A stretch of 64,000 nucleotides of DNA from Solirubrobacteraceae bacterium (GTDB taxonomy: Bacteria > Actinomycetota > Thermoleophilia > Solirubrobacterales > Solirubrobacteraceae), in the NCBI GenBank assembly GCA_025449845.1, contig JANWIP010000005.1, forward strand, positions 124,001-188,000. The letters run 5' to 3'. Both the position numbers and the translations under genes were made by a program. Of this stretch, positions 41,155 to 50,646 are shown in pieces; position 1 is the first letter of the stretch; each line of letters starts with the position of its first letter. The notes beneath the pieces were generated by a model. It did no database searches. It saw only the letters and a list, made by a program, of their open reading frames with translations, and was not told the origin of the DNA.

Positions 41155-42504
41155 ATGCTGAGCCCCAGAAACCGCGAGCTGTTGGGACTGGTGCCCTCAG
41201 CGCTGCTGGTCGTCGCCGGCTTCACGGCGATCTTCATCCAGGCCGAGAACACCAGCGGGGCCGCGGACACCAACATCGTCCTCAACCACGCCTCAAGCGT
41301 GTCGCTCACCTACGGCGCGATCTTCCTGGCCCTGTGCGTGGCGGGGCACCTGGTGATCCGCTTCGCGCTGCCCAACGCCGACCCCTACATGTTCCCGCTG
41401 GCAGCGGTGCTGGCGAGTGTGGGGATCGTGATGGTCTATCGCATCAATCCCTCGCTGGCACGCCAGCAGGCGCAGTGGATGGTGGTCGGGTTGATCGGCT
41501 TCGCGGCCACGATCCTGCTGCTGCGCAAGAACGGCGTAGGGGTCTTGGAGCGCTATCGCTACACGATCGCGGCGGTGGGCATCGGCATGGCCGTGCTGCC
41601 GCGACTGCCGGGCATCGGCGAGCAGGTCAACGGCGCCTACCTCAACATCCACGTGGGCTCCATCAGCTTCCAGCCCGCCGAGCTGGCGAAGATCGCGATC
41701 GTGATCTTCCTCGCCAGCTACCTGCGCGATAACCGCCAGATCCTCGTTACAGCCGGGCGCCGGGTAATGGGCGTGACGTTCCCGCCGATGAAGCAGTTCG
41801 GCCCGATGCTCGTGGTGTGGGGCGCGGCGATGGCCACGCTGCTGCTGACGCGCGAGCTCGGCACATCGCTGATGTTCTACGGCGCCTTCCTGGCGCTGCT
41901 CTACGTGGCCACGGGCCGCCTGTCCTTCCCGCTCATCGGCCTGATCCTGTTCGCCGTGGGCGCCTGGTTCGTAGCCACGCACGTCGGTCACGTGCACGCG
42001 CGCGTGCTCGCCTGGCAGCACCCTTTCGACCCCGCTTTGTATGAACGCACCGGCGGCAGCTACCAGCTGGCGCAGTCGCTCTTCGCGCAGGCCGACGGGG
42101 GTCTGTTGGGAACGGGCTTCGATCAGTCACTGCTGCAACTCAACGGCGCCGGCGGCCATGCGATCCCGCTCCTGCCGATCCCTGAGAGCGACATGATCTA
42201 CGCGGTCATCGTCAACGAGCTGGGCCTCGTAGGGGCCGCGGCGCTGCTGCTGACCTACCTGCTGTTCGTGGCGCGCGGCCTGAAGACAGCGATGCTGGCC
42301 CGCGATTCCTTCTCCAAGCTTCTGGCCACCGGCCTGTCCTTCGTGGTTGCCATGCAGGTGTTCGTCATCGTCGGCGGCGTCACGCGCGTGATCCCGCTTA
42401 CCGGGGTGACCTTGCCCTTCGTCGCCTACGGCGGCTCCTCGGTGGTCATGAACTTCGTGCTGCTCGGTCTGCTGCTGGTCATATCTGACGGTGCGCGCAG
42501 GTAA
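41155..42504 (+). CDS. rodA: Peptidoglycan polymerase, RodA/FtsW/SpoVE family
   Basis: A 449-residue SEDS glycosyltransferase that polymerises lipid II. About twelve hydrophobic segments are visible. The signature regions are SISFQPAELAKIAIVIFLASYL, split here into the QPAELAK core, TRELGTSLMFYGAFL, and TLPFVAYGGSSVVMN near the C-terminus. The long N-terminal part with an extra pair of spans resembles actinobacterial RodA. Unlike in mycobacteria, no penicillin-binding protein gene follows. ATG at 41155 is the leaderless start after TACGCT. Confidence 0.92.
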   Translation: MLSPRNRELLGLVPSALLVVAGFTAIFIQAENTSGAADTNIVLNHASSVSLTYGAIFLALCVAGHLVIRFALPNADPYMFPLAAVLASVGIVMVYRINPSLARQQAQWMVVGLIGFAATILLLRKNGVGVLERYRYTIAAVGIGMAVLPRLPGIGEQVNGAYLNIHVGSISFQPAELAKIAIVIFLASYLRDNRQILVTAGRRVMGVTFPPMKQFGPMLVVWGAAMATLLLTRELGTSLMFYGAFLALLYVATGRLSFPLIGLILFAVGAWFVATHVGHVHARVLAWQHPFDPALYERTGGSYQLAQSLFAQADGGLLGTGFDQSLLQLNGAGGHAIPLLPIPESDMIYAVIVNELGLVGAAALLLTYLLFVARGLKTAMLARDSFSKLLATGLSFVVAMQVFVIVGGVTRVIPLTGVTLPFVAYGGSSVVMNFVLLGLLLVISDGARR

Positions 42505-42665
42505 GGAATCTTGATGGCCTGCGCCCTTCGGGCTCCGGCGTGTTGGTCGCGTTGAGCGTATCCGATGGAGCCTTTGCGTAGGTTTGGGCCGGTTTTCGCG
42601 GATAAAGCTGTGCAAAGACACGTAAGCCTCTCCAGGTCTCGGGTGGGCAATGAATATGACCCTCG

Positions 42666-43460
42666 ATGCTCACCGCGACTCTCCTCGACAGCAACACCTT
42701 GCAGCCCCGCCCGTGGCTTGCCCGCCTGCGCCGCGCGCTGCGCGAGGATCGTTTTGTCCTTCACTACCAGCCGATCCTTGAGCTTGCCAGTGGTGAGGTG
42801 TCCCACTACGAGGCGCTCGTGCGCCTGGCTGACGATCCCGACGCACTGCCGTTGGCGCCTGGTGCCTGGATGCCTGCAGCTGAGCGCTATGGGCTGATCC
42901 GCGAGATCGACCGCATGGTCGTGAGCAAGGCAGTGCGACAGCTTGCGCAGGAGCCCATCGGAGTGGGTATCGCGGTCAATCTCTCGGCTCTGTCGATCGT
43001 GGACGGAGACATGCTGGGTCACATTGAGCGCGAGCTCGCAAGTCAGCGCGTGGCTCCAGCGCGGCTGACGCTTGAGGTCACAGAGACCGCCGCGATCTCC
43101 GACATGACCTGCGCACAGCTCTTCTGCGAGGGCGCTGCGGCGCTGGGCTGTCCGCTGGCGCTGGACGACTTCGGCGTAGGCTTTGGTTCCTTCTACTACG
43201 TCAAGCGCCTGCCTTTTAGCTACCTGAAGATCGACGGCGAGTTCATCCGCGGGCTGTGCGGCTCAGAGCAGGACCGGCTGATGGTGAAGGCGTTGGTGGA
43301 CGTGGCGCGAGGGATGAAGATGCAGACGATCGCCGAGTGGGTCGGCGATGAGGACACGCTCGCGCTGCTGGGCGAGCTGGGTGTCGATGGCGCGCAAGGC
43401 TTTCAGGTGGGGCGGCCTCACCCGCTGATTCGCTGTGAACGGCTCAACGCCGCGGCCTGA
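42666..43460 (+). CDS. EAL-domain cyclic di-GMP phosphodiesterase
   Basis: A stand-alone EAL domain of 264 residues. Catalytic features are present: YEALVRL (the EAL motif itself), NLSALSI, EVTETAA, LALDDFGVGFGS, LKIDGEFIRGL and TIAEWVGDED, ending with GFQVGRPHPL. It should hydrolyse c-di-GMP to pGpG, since the metal ligands appear kept. No GGDEF, PAS or membrane domain is attached. ATG at 42666 is used. The 161-base gap before it holds no recognised riboswitch. Confidence 0.9.
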   Translation: MLTATLLDSNTLQPRPWLARLRRALREDRFVLHYQPILELASGEVSHYEALVRLADDPDALPLAPGAWMPAAERYGLIREIDRMVVSKAVRQLAQEPIGVGIAVNLSALSIVDGDMLGHIERELASQRVAPARLTLEVTETAAISDMTCAQLFCEGAAALGCPLALDDFGVGFGSFYYVKRLPFSYLKIDGEFIRGLCGSEQDRLMVKALVDVARGMKMQTIAEWVGDEDTLALLGELGVDGAQGFQVGRPHPLIRCERLNAAA

Positions 43461-43481
43461 ACCTCTCCGAGGGCGGACGTG

Positions 43482-44330
43482 TCAGCGCGGCTGCGGGAAC
43501 TGGCTGCGCATCGCCGCATCCCAGACACGATCTGGCGTCAGCTTGCGCTGCAGGATCGTCAGCCTGGCCGAGGCCGTCACCTGTACACGCGAAGGCGCGC
43601 GGCGGCGCGTGATGGCCTTCTCGATCGCCTTGGCCACTACGTCCGGGCCACCGCCCAGGTGCCTTGCCGGACCCTCGTAGACGCCTTTGGTTAGCACCTC
43701 GAGCTTGGCTTCAAAGTCCGCGTAGGGGTTCTCGGCGCCGTTCTCGGTGCTCGCCACCACGGCATTGTTGGCGAACTCCGTCGTGATCAGGCCCGGCTCG
43801 ATCAGCACCACGCCAACGCCGAAGCCCTTGACCTCGAAGCGCATCGCATCGCTCAGCGCCTCCAGCGAATACTTCGTCGCGTGGTAGAGCCCGCCACCGG
43901 GGAATGTCAGTCGCCCACCCATGCTGCCGATGTTGACCACCTTGCCCCAACGCTGCGCGCGCATTCCCGGCAGCGTCAGCTGCGCCATGCGGATCGCCCC
44001 GAAGACGTTGGTCTCAAACTGGCGCCGCACGTCCTCCATGCTCACCTGCTCGACGGCCCCGCCCTGGCTGTAGCCGGCGTTGTTGATCAGCACTCCCACG
44101 GCGCCCTCGGCGCGCACGACCGCATCGACCGCGGCCTGCATCGAGGTCTCCTCAGTGACATCGAGCGCCAGCGTCTTGCAGCCATGCTGGGTGAGGTGCT
44201 CAATCGTCTCTGGCTTACGCGCCGTGGCGTAAACCGTCCAGCCACTGCCGGCCAGACGTCGGGCGGTAGCCTCGCCGATGCCCGAGGAGCAGCCTGTGAT
44301 CAGTACGGCCTTCGATACCTGATTCCCCAT
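43482..44330 (-). CDS. Short-chain dehydrogenase/reductase
   Basis: A classical SDR of 282 residues. It has the cofactor motif TGCSSGIG near the N-terminus, LALDVTE, NNAG, and the catalytic serine in NIGSMGG with YHATK. The absence of an acidic residue after the second strand and the presence of TARKPE suggest NADP(H) preference. Two ATGs lie four codons apart; the downstream one (44330) is preferred because TATGCT (44343-44338) ends exactly 7 bases before it and contains the other ATG. Substrate unknown. It is convergent with the EAL gene. Confidence 0.87.
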   Translation of the reverse strand: MGNQVSKAVLITGCSSGIGEATARRLAGSGWTVYATARKPETIEHLTQHGCKTLALDVTEETSMQAAVDAVVRAEGAVGVLINNAGYSQGGAVEQVSMEDVRRQFETNVFGAIRMAQLTLPGMRAQRWGKVVNIGSMGGRLTFPGGGLYHATKYSLEALSDAMRFEVKGFGVGVVLIEPGLITTEFANNAVVASTENGAENPYADFEAKLEVLTKGVYEGPARHLGGGPDVVAKAIEKAITRRRAPSRVQVTASARLTILQRKLTPDRVWDAAMRSQFPQPR

Positions 44331-44367
44331 ATTGGGAAGCATACGGGCTCATGGTCTGGCGGGCCAG

Positions 44368-44397
44368 TTGGCGCTCGGCGCCCGGCTGCTTTAGGGT
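44368..44397 (+). promoter_or_regulatory. Alcohol dehydrogenase promoter
   Basis: TTGGCG (44368-44373), 18 bases, TAGGGT (44392-44397), then 9 bases to the ATG. This is one of the better two-box promoters of the window. Confidence 0.55.
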
Positions 44398-44406
44398 GCT
44401 CACGCG

Positions 44407-45441
44407 ATGCGCGCCGTGACCTTCCAGGCTCCTCATGAAGTGCGGGTGCAGGACGTGCCCGAGCCCGAGCTGCTCGACGCGGGCGATGCCATCGTGCGCA
44501 TCGAGGCCACCGGAGTGTGTGGCTCAGATCTGCACATCTACCACGGGCGCGTGAAGATCGAGCCGGGCTTCACAATCGGGCACGAGTACGTTGGCACCGT
44601 GCTGGCTGTCGGCGATGACGTCCACCATGTGCAGAGCGGCGACCGGGTGCTGGGGTGTTTCCAGACCGCCTGCGGGCGCTGCTGGTTCTGCCGCCGAGGC
44701 TGGTTTCACAAGTGCGATCACTCGCGCACCTTCGGCCACGGCGCCGTGCTTGGCGATTTGCAGGGCACACAGGCCGAGCAGGCGCTCGTGCCCAATGCTG
44801 ACCTCGTCTTGCGCAAGGTGCCCGCGGGGATGAGCGACGAGGTCGCGCTGTTTGCCGGGGATGTGATGGGCACCGGCTACCACGCCATCGCTGACTCCGG
44901 CCTGCGTGCCGGCGACGTTGCTGCCGTGTTGGGCCTCGGTCCCGTGGGCTTGTGCGCTGTGCAGGCTGCCCGCGCGCATGGTGCCGCTCGGGTGGTCGCA
45001 ATCGACACGGTGCCCGAGCGCCTGGCGATGGCCGAGTCCTTCGGCGCCCTTGCGGTGCACCTCAGCGAGGGCGATCCTCGCGCCGTAGTGCGCGAGGCCA
45101 CCGAGGGGAGGGGGGTCGATCTCTGCGTTGACGCCGTCGGGCACCCCGAGGCGCTTGACCTCGCGGTGCGCCTCACGCGCAAGTGCGGAACCGTGCAGGC
45201 CGTAGGGGTCTACGCCGAGCGCTGCGAGTTGCACATGGGCCTGGTGTGGATCAAGGCGCTGCGTTTGTGCTCTGGCCATGCCAATGTGCTGGCCCACGTC
45301 GATCCCGTGCTGGCGATGATGTCCGCTGGGTTGCTCGACCCCACGCCGCTGGTCACGCACCACATGGGCCTTGAGGAGGCGCCGGAGGCGTACGCTATGT
45401 ATGACCGGCGCGAGGCCATGAAGATCGTTCTCCAGCCATAA
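44407..45441 (+). CDS. Zinc-dependent alcohol dehydrogenase (MDR family)
   Basis: A 344-residue medium-chain dehydrogenase. Catalytic zinc ligands lie in TGVCGSDLH and IGHEYVG, and the structural zinc in CGRCWFCRRGWFHKC. The Rossmann motif is GLGPVGLCAVQAA, and the aspartate in VAIDTVPERL indicates NAD preference. It oxidises an alcohol or polyol to the carbonyl compound. It is followed 33 bases later by an aldehyde dehydrogenase, suggesting a two-step oxidation of the same substrate, which is not identifiable. Confidence 0.9.
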   Translation: MRAVTFQAPHEVRVQDVPEPELLDAGDAIVRIEATGVCGSDLHIYHGRVKIEPGFTIGHEYVGTVLAVGDDVHHVQSGDRVLGCFQTACGRCWFCRRGWFHKCDHSRTFGHGAVLGDLQGTQAEQALVPNADLVLRKVPAGMSDEVALFAGDVMGTGYHAIADSGLRAGDVAAVLGLGPVGLCAVQAARAHGAARVVAIDTVPERLAMAESFGALAVHLSEGDPRAVVREATEGRGVDLCVDAVGHPEALDLAVRLTRKCGTVQAVGVYAERCELHMGLVWIKALRLCSGHANVLAHVDPVLAMMSAGLLDPTPLVTHHMGLEEAPEAYAMYDRREAMKIVLQP

Positions 45442-45474
45442 TCGGATCGCGCTTGTGCGCTCGCTACTCCAGCT

Positions 45475-46989
45475 ATGACCACAGCAACCGGCAACCCAAC
45501 TCAAAATCCTGACTACGCGCTAGATGGTCCCGCGCGTGAGTTCCTTGCCGGCCCACATCGACTGCTGATCGGCGCGGAGCGGCCTGAGGCGCTTGACGGG
45601 CGTACGTTCGCCACGCTCGATCCCGCTAGTGGGCAGGAGATAGCGCAGGTCGCTCACGCCGGGCCCGAGGATGTTGAGCGGGCTGTAGCCGCCGCGCGTG
45701 CGGCGTTCGAGGGGCCATGGGCCGCCCTGCCTGCTTCCGCACGGGGCCGGCTGATCGGGGATCTCGCCGACGCTGTGGACGCGCACGCCGAGGAACTGGC
45801 GCAGATCGAGTCGCTTGACAACGGCAAGCCCGTCAAGCTCGCGCAGTATGTGGACGTGCTGGGAACGGCCGGGCACCTGCGCTACTTCGCCGGCTGGCCC
45901 ACCAAGATCGAGGGCAATGTCCTGCCCGTGACCGCGCCCAACATGCTCTGCTACACCCGCCGCGAGCCCGTTGGCGTGTGCGCGCAGATCGTGCCTTGGA
46001 ACTTCCCGCTGCTGATGGCCGCCTGGAAGATCGCTCCTGCGCTTGCCGCCGGCTGCACGATCGTGCTCAAGCCCGCCGAGCAGACGCCGCTGAGCGCCTT
46101 GCGTCTGGGGGAATTGGCGCTTGAGGTTGGCTTCCCGCCCGGTGTGCTCAACGTCTTGACTGGCGATGGCGCGACAGGTGCCGCGCTCGTCGATCACCCG
46201 GACGTCGACAAGATCGCCTTCACCGGTTCGACCGCCGTGGGGCGCGAGATCGGCGCCAAGGCCGGCCACGCGCTCAAGCGTATGACGCTTGAGCTGGGGG
46301 GCAAGTCGCCCAACGTGATCCTGCCCGACGCTGACATCGAGGCGGCGATCAAGGGCTCTTATCAGGCCATCTACTTCAACTCCGGCCAGGCCTGCAATGC
46401 CGGCTCGCGCCTGTTCGTGCCGGCCGATCGCTACGACGAGGTCATCGGCGCACTCGCCGAGCGCGCCGCGGCCACGCGCCTGGGGCCGGGCCTGGACACC
46501 GCTACACAGCTGGGGCCGCTGATCTCTGCCGAGCAGCGCGAGCGCGTGATGGGCTACATCGACTCCGGACGGGCCGAGGGAGCTGAGTTGGTAGTAGGAC
46601 CCCACCCACCCGCTGTGCTCGCCGACAGCGGTGGCTACTTCGTGGCGCCTACGCTCTTCAGCGTCACCTCCGATGATCTGCGCATCGCGCGCGAGGAGAT
46701 CTTTGGGCCGGTGCTCGTTGCCTCCCCGTACGACACTTTGGAGGAAGTCGCCAAGCGCGCCAACGACACCGACTACGGCTTGGCTGCCGGGGTTTGGACC
46801 AAAGACCTCTCAAGCGCCCACCGCCTGGCCGGCATGTTGCGCGCCGGTTCGGTCTACATCAACAACTGGGGCGGCGCCGATCCAGCCGCGCCCTTTGGCG
46901 GCTTCAAGGCATCGGGACTAGGGCGCGAGCACGGCCACGACGGTCTCGACGCCTACCTCGAGACCAAGACGGTCTGGACCGCGCTCTAG
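45475..46989 (+). CDS. NAD(P)-dependent aldehyde dehydrogenase
   Basis: A 504-residue ALDH. Visible motifs are the cofactor site PWNFPLLMAAWKIAPALAAG, FTGSTAVGREIG, the catalytic glutamate in ELGGKSPNVI and the catalytic cysteine in NSGQACNAGSRLF; the EEIFGPVL motif follows. It resembles betaine-aldehyde/phenylacetaldehyde type enzymes. The ADH gene lies just upstream and a CATAAT box (45437-45442) at its end may give an additional promoter. Confidence 0.93.
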   Translation: MTTATGNPTQNPDYALDGPAREFLAGPHRLLIGAERPEALDGRTFATLDPASGQEIAQVAHAGPEDVERAVAAARAAFEGPWAALPASARGRLIGDLADAVDAHAEELAQIESLDNGKPVKLAQYVDVLGTAGHLRYFAGWPTKIEGNVLPVTAPNMLCYTRREPVGVCAQIVPWNFPLLMAAWKIAPALAAGCTIVLKPAEQTPLSALRLGELALEVGFPPGVLNVLTGDGATGAALVDHPDVDKIAFTGSTAVGREIGAKAGHALKRMTLELGGKSPNVILPDADIEAAIKGSYQAIYFNSGQACNAGSRLFVPADRYDEVIGALAERAAATRLGPGLDTATQLGPLISAEQRERVMGYIDSGRAEGAELVVGPHPPAVLADSGGYFVAPTLFSVTSDDLRIAREEIFGPVLVASPYDTLEEVAKRANDTDYGLAAGVWTKDLSSAHRLAGMLRAGSVYINNWGGADPAAPFGGFKASGLGREHGHDGLDAYLETKTVWTAL

Positions 46990-47061
46990 CCCTGCCTGTG
47001 GTGAGCTCTTGCCGCGCTCGATGCGGCGCCGTCAGTTGCTCAGTGCACTAAAGTTCCTGCA

Positions 47062-47406
47062 ATGAGCGGCAGTTCCCCCGTGCCAGGCGCTCTCTCGATC
47101 GCCTGCGTGATCGACAACGGAACGGCTTCGCTCTCTCTGGAGGGCGAGCTGGACATCGCCACTGCCCCGTCCTTGGAGATGCGCCTGGATGAGCTTGAAG
47201 CACACGGCTCCACGCATCTCATGGTGGATCTCGGCGGCCTCGCCTTCATCGACTCCACCGGCCTGCGCGTACTGTTGCAGGCCAACGCCCGCGCTCAGCA
47301 GCGTGGCCATGAGCTGACTCTGCGCCCGGCGCGTGAGAACGTGCAGCAGGTCTTTGAGATCACTGGTGCGCAGGACGTGTTGAGCTTCGTGGCACCGCAC
47401 GCCTGA
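47062..47406 (+). CDS. STAS-domain anti-sigma factor antagonist
   Basis: A 114-residue SpoIIAA/RsbV-like protein. The STAS fold shows LEGELDIATAP and VDLGGLAFIDSTGLRVLL; serine 65 in IDSTG is the usual phosphorylation site of the partner-switching kinase. When unphosphorylated it binds an anti-sigma kinase and frees a sigma factor. No anti-sigma kinase gene is next to it. TAAAGT (47049-47054) lies 7 bases before the ATG. Confidence 0.9.
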   Translation: MSGSSPVPGALSIACVIDNGTASLSLEGELDIATAPSLEMRLDELEAHGSTHLMVDLGGLAFIDSTGLRVLLQANARAQQRGHELTLRPARENVQQVFEITGAQDVLSFVAPHA

Positions 47407-47428
47407 TCATCTGGCAGGCTTCCCCTTC

Positions 47429-48781
47429 TTGACCTCTCTGGCCGAGCATCCGCCCGTGGCGCTGGCCCCCACCGCCGAGCGCTCCAATCGCCGTTGGGCG
47501 CCGGTGCTCGCTGGGCTCTGTGCGCTGTTGCTGCTCGCCGCCACGGCCGAGATCGTGCTCGACGGTGCGGTGGGCCACTCACCGCTGATCCCCAAGTCCC
47601 CCAACATCGCCGGCTGGCTTGGGGGTATCGGCGAGCGCCTGGGATACCGCGTATTCCTGGTGGCCTTGCTGAGCTTCAGCGCTGCCTATGTGGGCCTATT
47701 GGCGCTGACCGGTCGCGCGTGGCTCAAGCAGCTCTCGCCGCGCTGGGCCATCGGCCTGGTGGTGGCGCTGCACGCAATCGTCTTCGCCGGACCCATCCTG
47801 CTCTCGACCGATGTCTTCAGCTACATCGCCTATGCGCGCATGGGCGTCGAGCACGGGCTCAACCCTTACGTGCACGGTCCCATCTCGATCGTCGGCGACC
47901 CCGTGTACCACTACGTGGGTTCGAGCTGGAAGCACGTGCCCACCGCGTACGGGCCGCTTTACACGCTGCTCTCCTACCCGCTTGCTCCGCTTGGCCTGAC
48001 AGGCGCGCTATGGGGCATGAAGGTGGTGGCGCTCTTGGCCAGCGCCGGCACGCTGGTGCTCACCTGGCGCTGTGCTCGCGCGCGCCAGTTCGATCCGGTG
48101 TTCGCGCTGCTGGCCGTGGGGGCCAACCCGCTGTACGTGATCTACGGCCTGGGCGGCGCGCACAACGATCTGGTGATGACCTTCCTGATGATGGCCGCCG
48201 TTGCGCTGATGCTGACTGGCCGCTCTTCGAGCGGTCGTGAAACGGGAGCTGGCGCCACGGTGATGGCGGCCGCGCTGGTGAAGGCAACCGGAGTGGTGCT
48301 GTTGCCGTTCATGGTCATCAGCCGTCGGCGACTGGCCCCGATCGTGGGTGCCGCGTCGGCAGCCCTCGGGGGGGCGCTTGCGGCCTACGTGGCCTTCGGC
48401 GTGCACGGCGTCGACATCGTTGCTGCGCTCAATCGCGACGCCGCTCTGGTCTCCACCGACAGTTTCCCCACCGAGGTTGCCCACCTGTTCGGCAAGCCGG
48501 GGGTATTTCCGATCGACCATACGCTCCTGAAGGGCGTCCTTGCGGCGATCCTGCTGTATCTGATGTGGCTCACGTGGCGAGGCTATGACTGGGTGGCTGC
48601 CTCCGGCTGGGCGCTGCTGGCGATCGCCGTCACCTCCACGTGGCTCCTGGCCTGGTACACGCTATGGTCGCTGCCGCTGGCGGTCGTCACCCGCGACCGG
48701 CGCCTCTTGTGGACCACGCTCGCGGTGCAGGGGCTGTTCATCCTCCACCAGACCTCACCTCTGTTCGTGCAGGTGCAATGA
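47429..48781 (+). CDS. Polyprenol-phosphate mannosyltransferase, MptA/B-like
   Basis: A 450-residue integral membrane GT-C glycosyltransferase with about 11 hydrophobic segments. The STDVFSYIAYARMGVEHGLN and PTAYGPLYTLLSYPLA motifs are those of actinobacterial alpha-1,6-mannosyltransferases, which extend lipomannan-type glycans on the outer membrane face. The aspartate in STDVF is the likely catalytic residue. The start is uncertain: TTG at 47429 (used) or GTG at 47456; the first 25 residues are not conserved in character. Its stop overlaps the next gene (ATGA). Confidence 0.8.
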   Translation: MTSLAEHPPVALAPTAERSNRRWAPVLAGLCALLLLAATAEIVLDGAVGHSPLIPKSPNIAGWLGGIGERLGYRVFLVALLSFSAAYVGLLALTGRAWLKQLSPRWAIGLVVALHAIVFAGPILLSTDVFSYIAYARMGVEHGLNPYVHGPISIVGDPVYHYVGSSWKHVPTAYGPLYTLLSYPLAPLGLTGALWGMKVVALLASAGTLVLTWRCARARQFDPVFALLAVGANPLYVIYGLGGAHNDLVMTFLMMAAVALMLTGRSSSGRETGAGATVMAAALVKATGVVLLPFMVISRRRLAPIVGAASAALGGALAAYVAFGVHGVDIVAALNRDAALVSTDSFPTEVAHLFGKPGVFPIDHTLLKGVLAAILLYLMWLTWRGYDWVAASGWALLAIAVTSTWLLAWYTLWSLPLAVVTRDRRLLWTTLAVQGLFILHQTSPLFVQVQ

Positions 48782-49188
48782 GCCAGCGCCGCCTGATCGA
48801 GGTCACCGTGCTCGTGCTCGTCGGCGTGCTGCTGGCGCTTGCCACCGTCAACGACGTCATCCGCCAGTCGCACACCAATCAGCGCCTGGTCGTGGACCTC
48901 GACACCTGGCGGGCCTACACCGGCCACGTTTACCACAACCTCACGATCGAGCAGGACCTCAAGGGCAGCGGTTCCACGCGCGAGGTGATCTGCGGCAACA
49001 CATCGCCCGGTGCTCCCAAGACGCGCCCGCAGTTGTGCCTCGTGATGCGGGGTCCCGTTGTGCATGGTCGCCGCACGGTCTATGGCGGCTACTACCTGCC
49101 GCCTCACACGCTCTACGACGTGAGCTCCGCGCGCTATGCCTGTTTTGGCCCCGCCAAGAGTCAGGGCTTGTGCGAACACGGAGTCTGA
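48778..49188 (+). CDS. Small membrane-anchored protein, unknown
   Basis: ATG at 48778 overlaps the stop of the mannosyltransferase, and the 136-residue product (MSQRRLIEVTVLVLVGVLLA) has one N-terminal membrane helix followed by an extracytoplasmic domain. Four cysteines (in EVICGNTS, QLCLVM, YACFG and GLCEHG) could form two disulfide bonds. It sits between two membrane glycosyltransferases, so a role in the same glycan or export pathway is plausible but not shown. Its end overlaps the next gene by 19 bases. Confidence 0.75.
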   Translation: MSQRRLIEVTVLVLVGVLLALATVNDVIRQSHTNQRLVVDLDTWRAYTGHVYHNLTIEQDLKGSGSTREVICGNTSPGAPKTRPQLCLVMRGPVVHGRRTVYGGYYLPPHTLYDVSSARYACFGPAKSQGLCEHGV

Positions 49189-50603
49189 GCAACTGGTGGC
49201 CGCTGGCTGCCCTCATGCTGCTGGCGGCCGTGCTGCGCTTTGCCACGCTTGACCTGCAGAGCTTCTGGTACGACGAGGCGTTCACGCCGGTGCACGTCCT
49301 GCATCCGGGGCTCGGCGCCACGCTGCGTGCCGTATCTCATACCGAGAACACACCCCCTCTTTGGTATGTGCTGATCTGGGGCGTCTCGCGGGTATTGGGC
49401 AGTGGCGAGGTGGCTCTGCGCTCGCTCTCCGCAGTGGCCGGCGTGGCCACCGTGCCCGTGGCCTGGGGTATCGGCCAGGAGCTGGCCGGTCGCCGTGTGG
49501 CACTCGCCAGCGCCGCTTTCGTCGCCGTCAACCCGCTGTTTGTGTGGTACTCCCAGGAGGCTCGCGCCTACGCGCTGTTCATCCTGCTCGCGGCCTTGAG
49601 CGTGCTGTGCTTCCTGCGCGTTCTGCGTGAGCCAACCGGCAGGCGCCTGGCGGCCTTCGCGGTGGCGAGTGCGCTGGCGCTGCTGACCCACTACTTCGCG
49701 GTCTTCCTGCTGAGTCCGATGTGTGTCTGGCTGCTGGTGCTCGGCCATCGTGAACGCCGCTACGCGGTCTTGTGGTCCGTCGCAGCGGTGGGGGTGATCG
49801 GCGTTGCGCTGATCCCTTTGATCAGCGCCCAGGGCGGCCACGGCACGCAGTGGATCGGGCGCTGGGCGCTGGCCAGCCGTCTTGAAGCGATTCCCCAGTA
49901 CTACCTGACCGGCTACTCGGGGGGCCCGCTTGGTCACGGTGTCGAGCTGCTGGTGGCTCTCCTGCTGCTCGCCGGCATCGGCTACGGACTGTGGAGCGTG
50001 CTTGAACCGCGCGAGGAGCGAGGTGCGCTGATCGCGCTGCTACTGAGCGCCTGCGGCGTGCTCATCCCTGTTGCCTTGGTGGCCTTTGGTGCTGACTATC
50101 TGGCTCCGCGCAACCTCGTCGCGGCGATGATCCCTATCACGGCCCTGGTCGCGGTTGTGATTGTCGCCAACCGCACCGGCTGGGTGGGCATGGCCATCGC
50201 CGGCCTCATCGCGCTTGTCTTCCTTGCCATCTCGATTGACGTCAACCTCAGCCCTCGCTTGCAGCGCGGTGACTGGCGTGGTGTGGCTCATGCGATTGCC
50301 TCACCCCAAGTCATCACGACCGTCGAGCTGGGTGCGGCTCCACTGGAGTACTACCTGCCGCCGCTGCACAACCTCGCGCGGGGCGCCACCGTCAGGACCA
50401 GCGAAATAGATGAGACCGGCTATGCCCCCTTGCGCTCAGGCGCAGGCTCGCCGCCTGCCCCGGGTTTCCACTTCGTGCAGCGGCGTGACATCAACGGTCT
50501 CATTCTCTACCGATTCACTTCGCCTGTGCCGCTCCCCGTATCCGAGGCCGTGCTGCGCAGCCACGTCATCACCCTGGCCCATCCGGAGGTGCTGGTGCGG
50601 TAA
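49170..50603 (+). CDS. GT39-family membrane glycosyltransferase
   Basis: A 477-residue GT-C enzyme with about ten hydrophobic segments. LDLQSFWYDEAFTPVHV contains the WxDE motif that supplies the catalytic acid in ArnT/PMT-like proteins. NTPPLWYVLIW and YSQEARAYALF are also typical. GTG at 49170 is the best start: the frame is open far upstream but that part overlaps two other genes. A last soluble region of about 90 residues follows the final span. It directly precedes the hopanoid genes; whether it glycosylates hopanoids is unknown. Confidence 0.83.
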   Translation: MRTRSLSNWWPLAALMLLAAVLRFATLDLQSFWYDEAFTPVHVLHPGLGATLRAVSHTENTPPLWYVLIWGVSRVLGSGEVALRSLSAVAGVATVPVAWGIGQELAGRRVALASAAFVAVNPLFVWYSQEARAYALFILLAALSVLCFLRVLREPTGRRLAAFAVASALALLTHYFAVFLLSPMCVWLLVLGHRERRYAVLWSVAAVGVIGVALIPLISAQGGHGTQWIGRWALASRLEAIPQYYLTGYSGGPLGHGVELLVALLLLAGIGYGLWSVLEPREERGALIALLLSACGVLIPVALVAFGADYLAPRNLVAAMIPITALVAVVIVANRTGWVGMAIAGLIALVFLAISIDVNLSPRLQRGDWRGVAHAIASPQVITTVELGAAPLEYYLPPLHNLARGATVRTSEIDETGYAPLRSGAGSPPAPGFHFVQRRDINGLILYRFTSPVPLPVSEAVLRSHVITLAHPEVLVR

Positions 50604-50633
50604 GGGCGCACGTCCTCACGGCGCAAAAAGTTC

Positions 50634-50639
50634 TAGCTT
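50634..50639 (+). promoter_or_regulatory. -10 element of the hopanoid operon
   Basis: TAGCTT ends 7 bases before the squalene-hopene cyclase ATG in a 43-base gap; no clear -35 box or ribosome binding site is seen. The mRNA is probably leaderless. Confidence 0.45.
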
Positions 50640-50646
50640 GTGGGCT

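Noticed and set aside
42505..42665. Cyclic di-GMP riboswitch before the EAL gene
   Set aside because: A GCAAAG and a TAAGCC occur, but the order and stem spacing of the known GEMM motif are missing.
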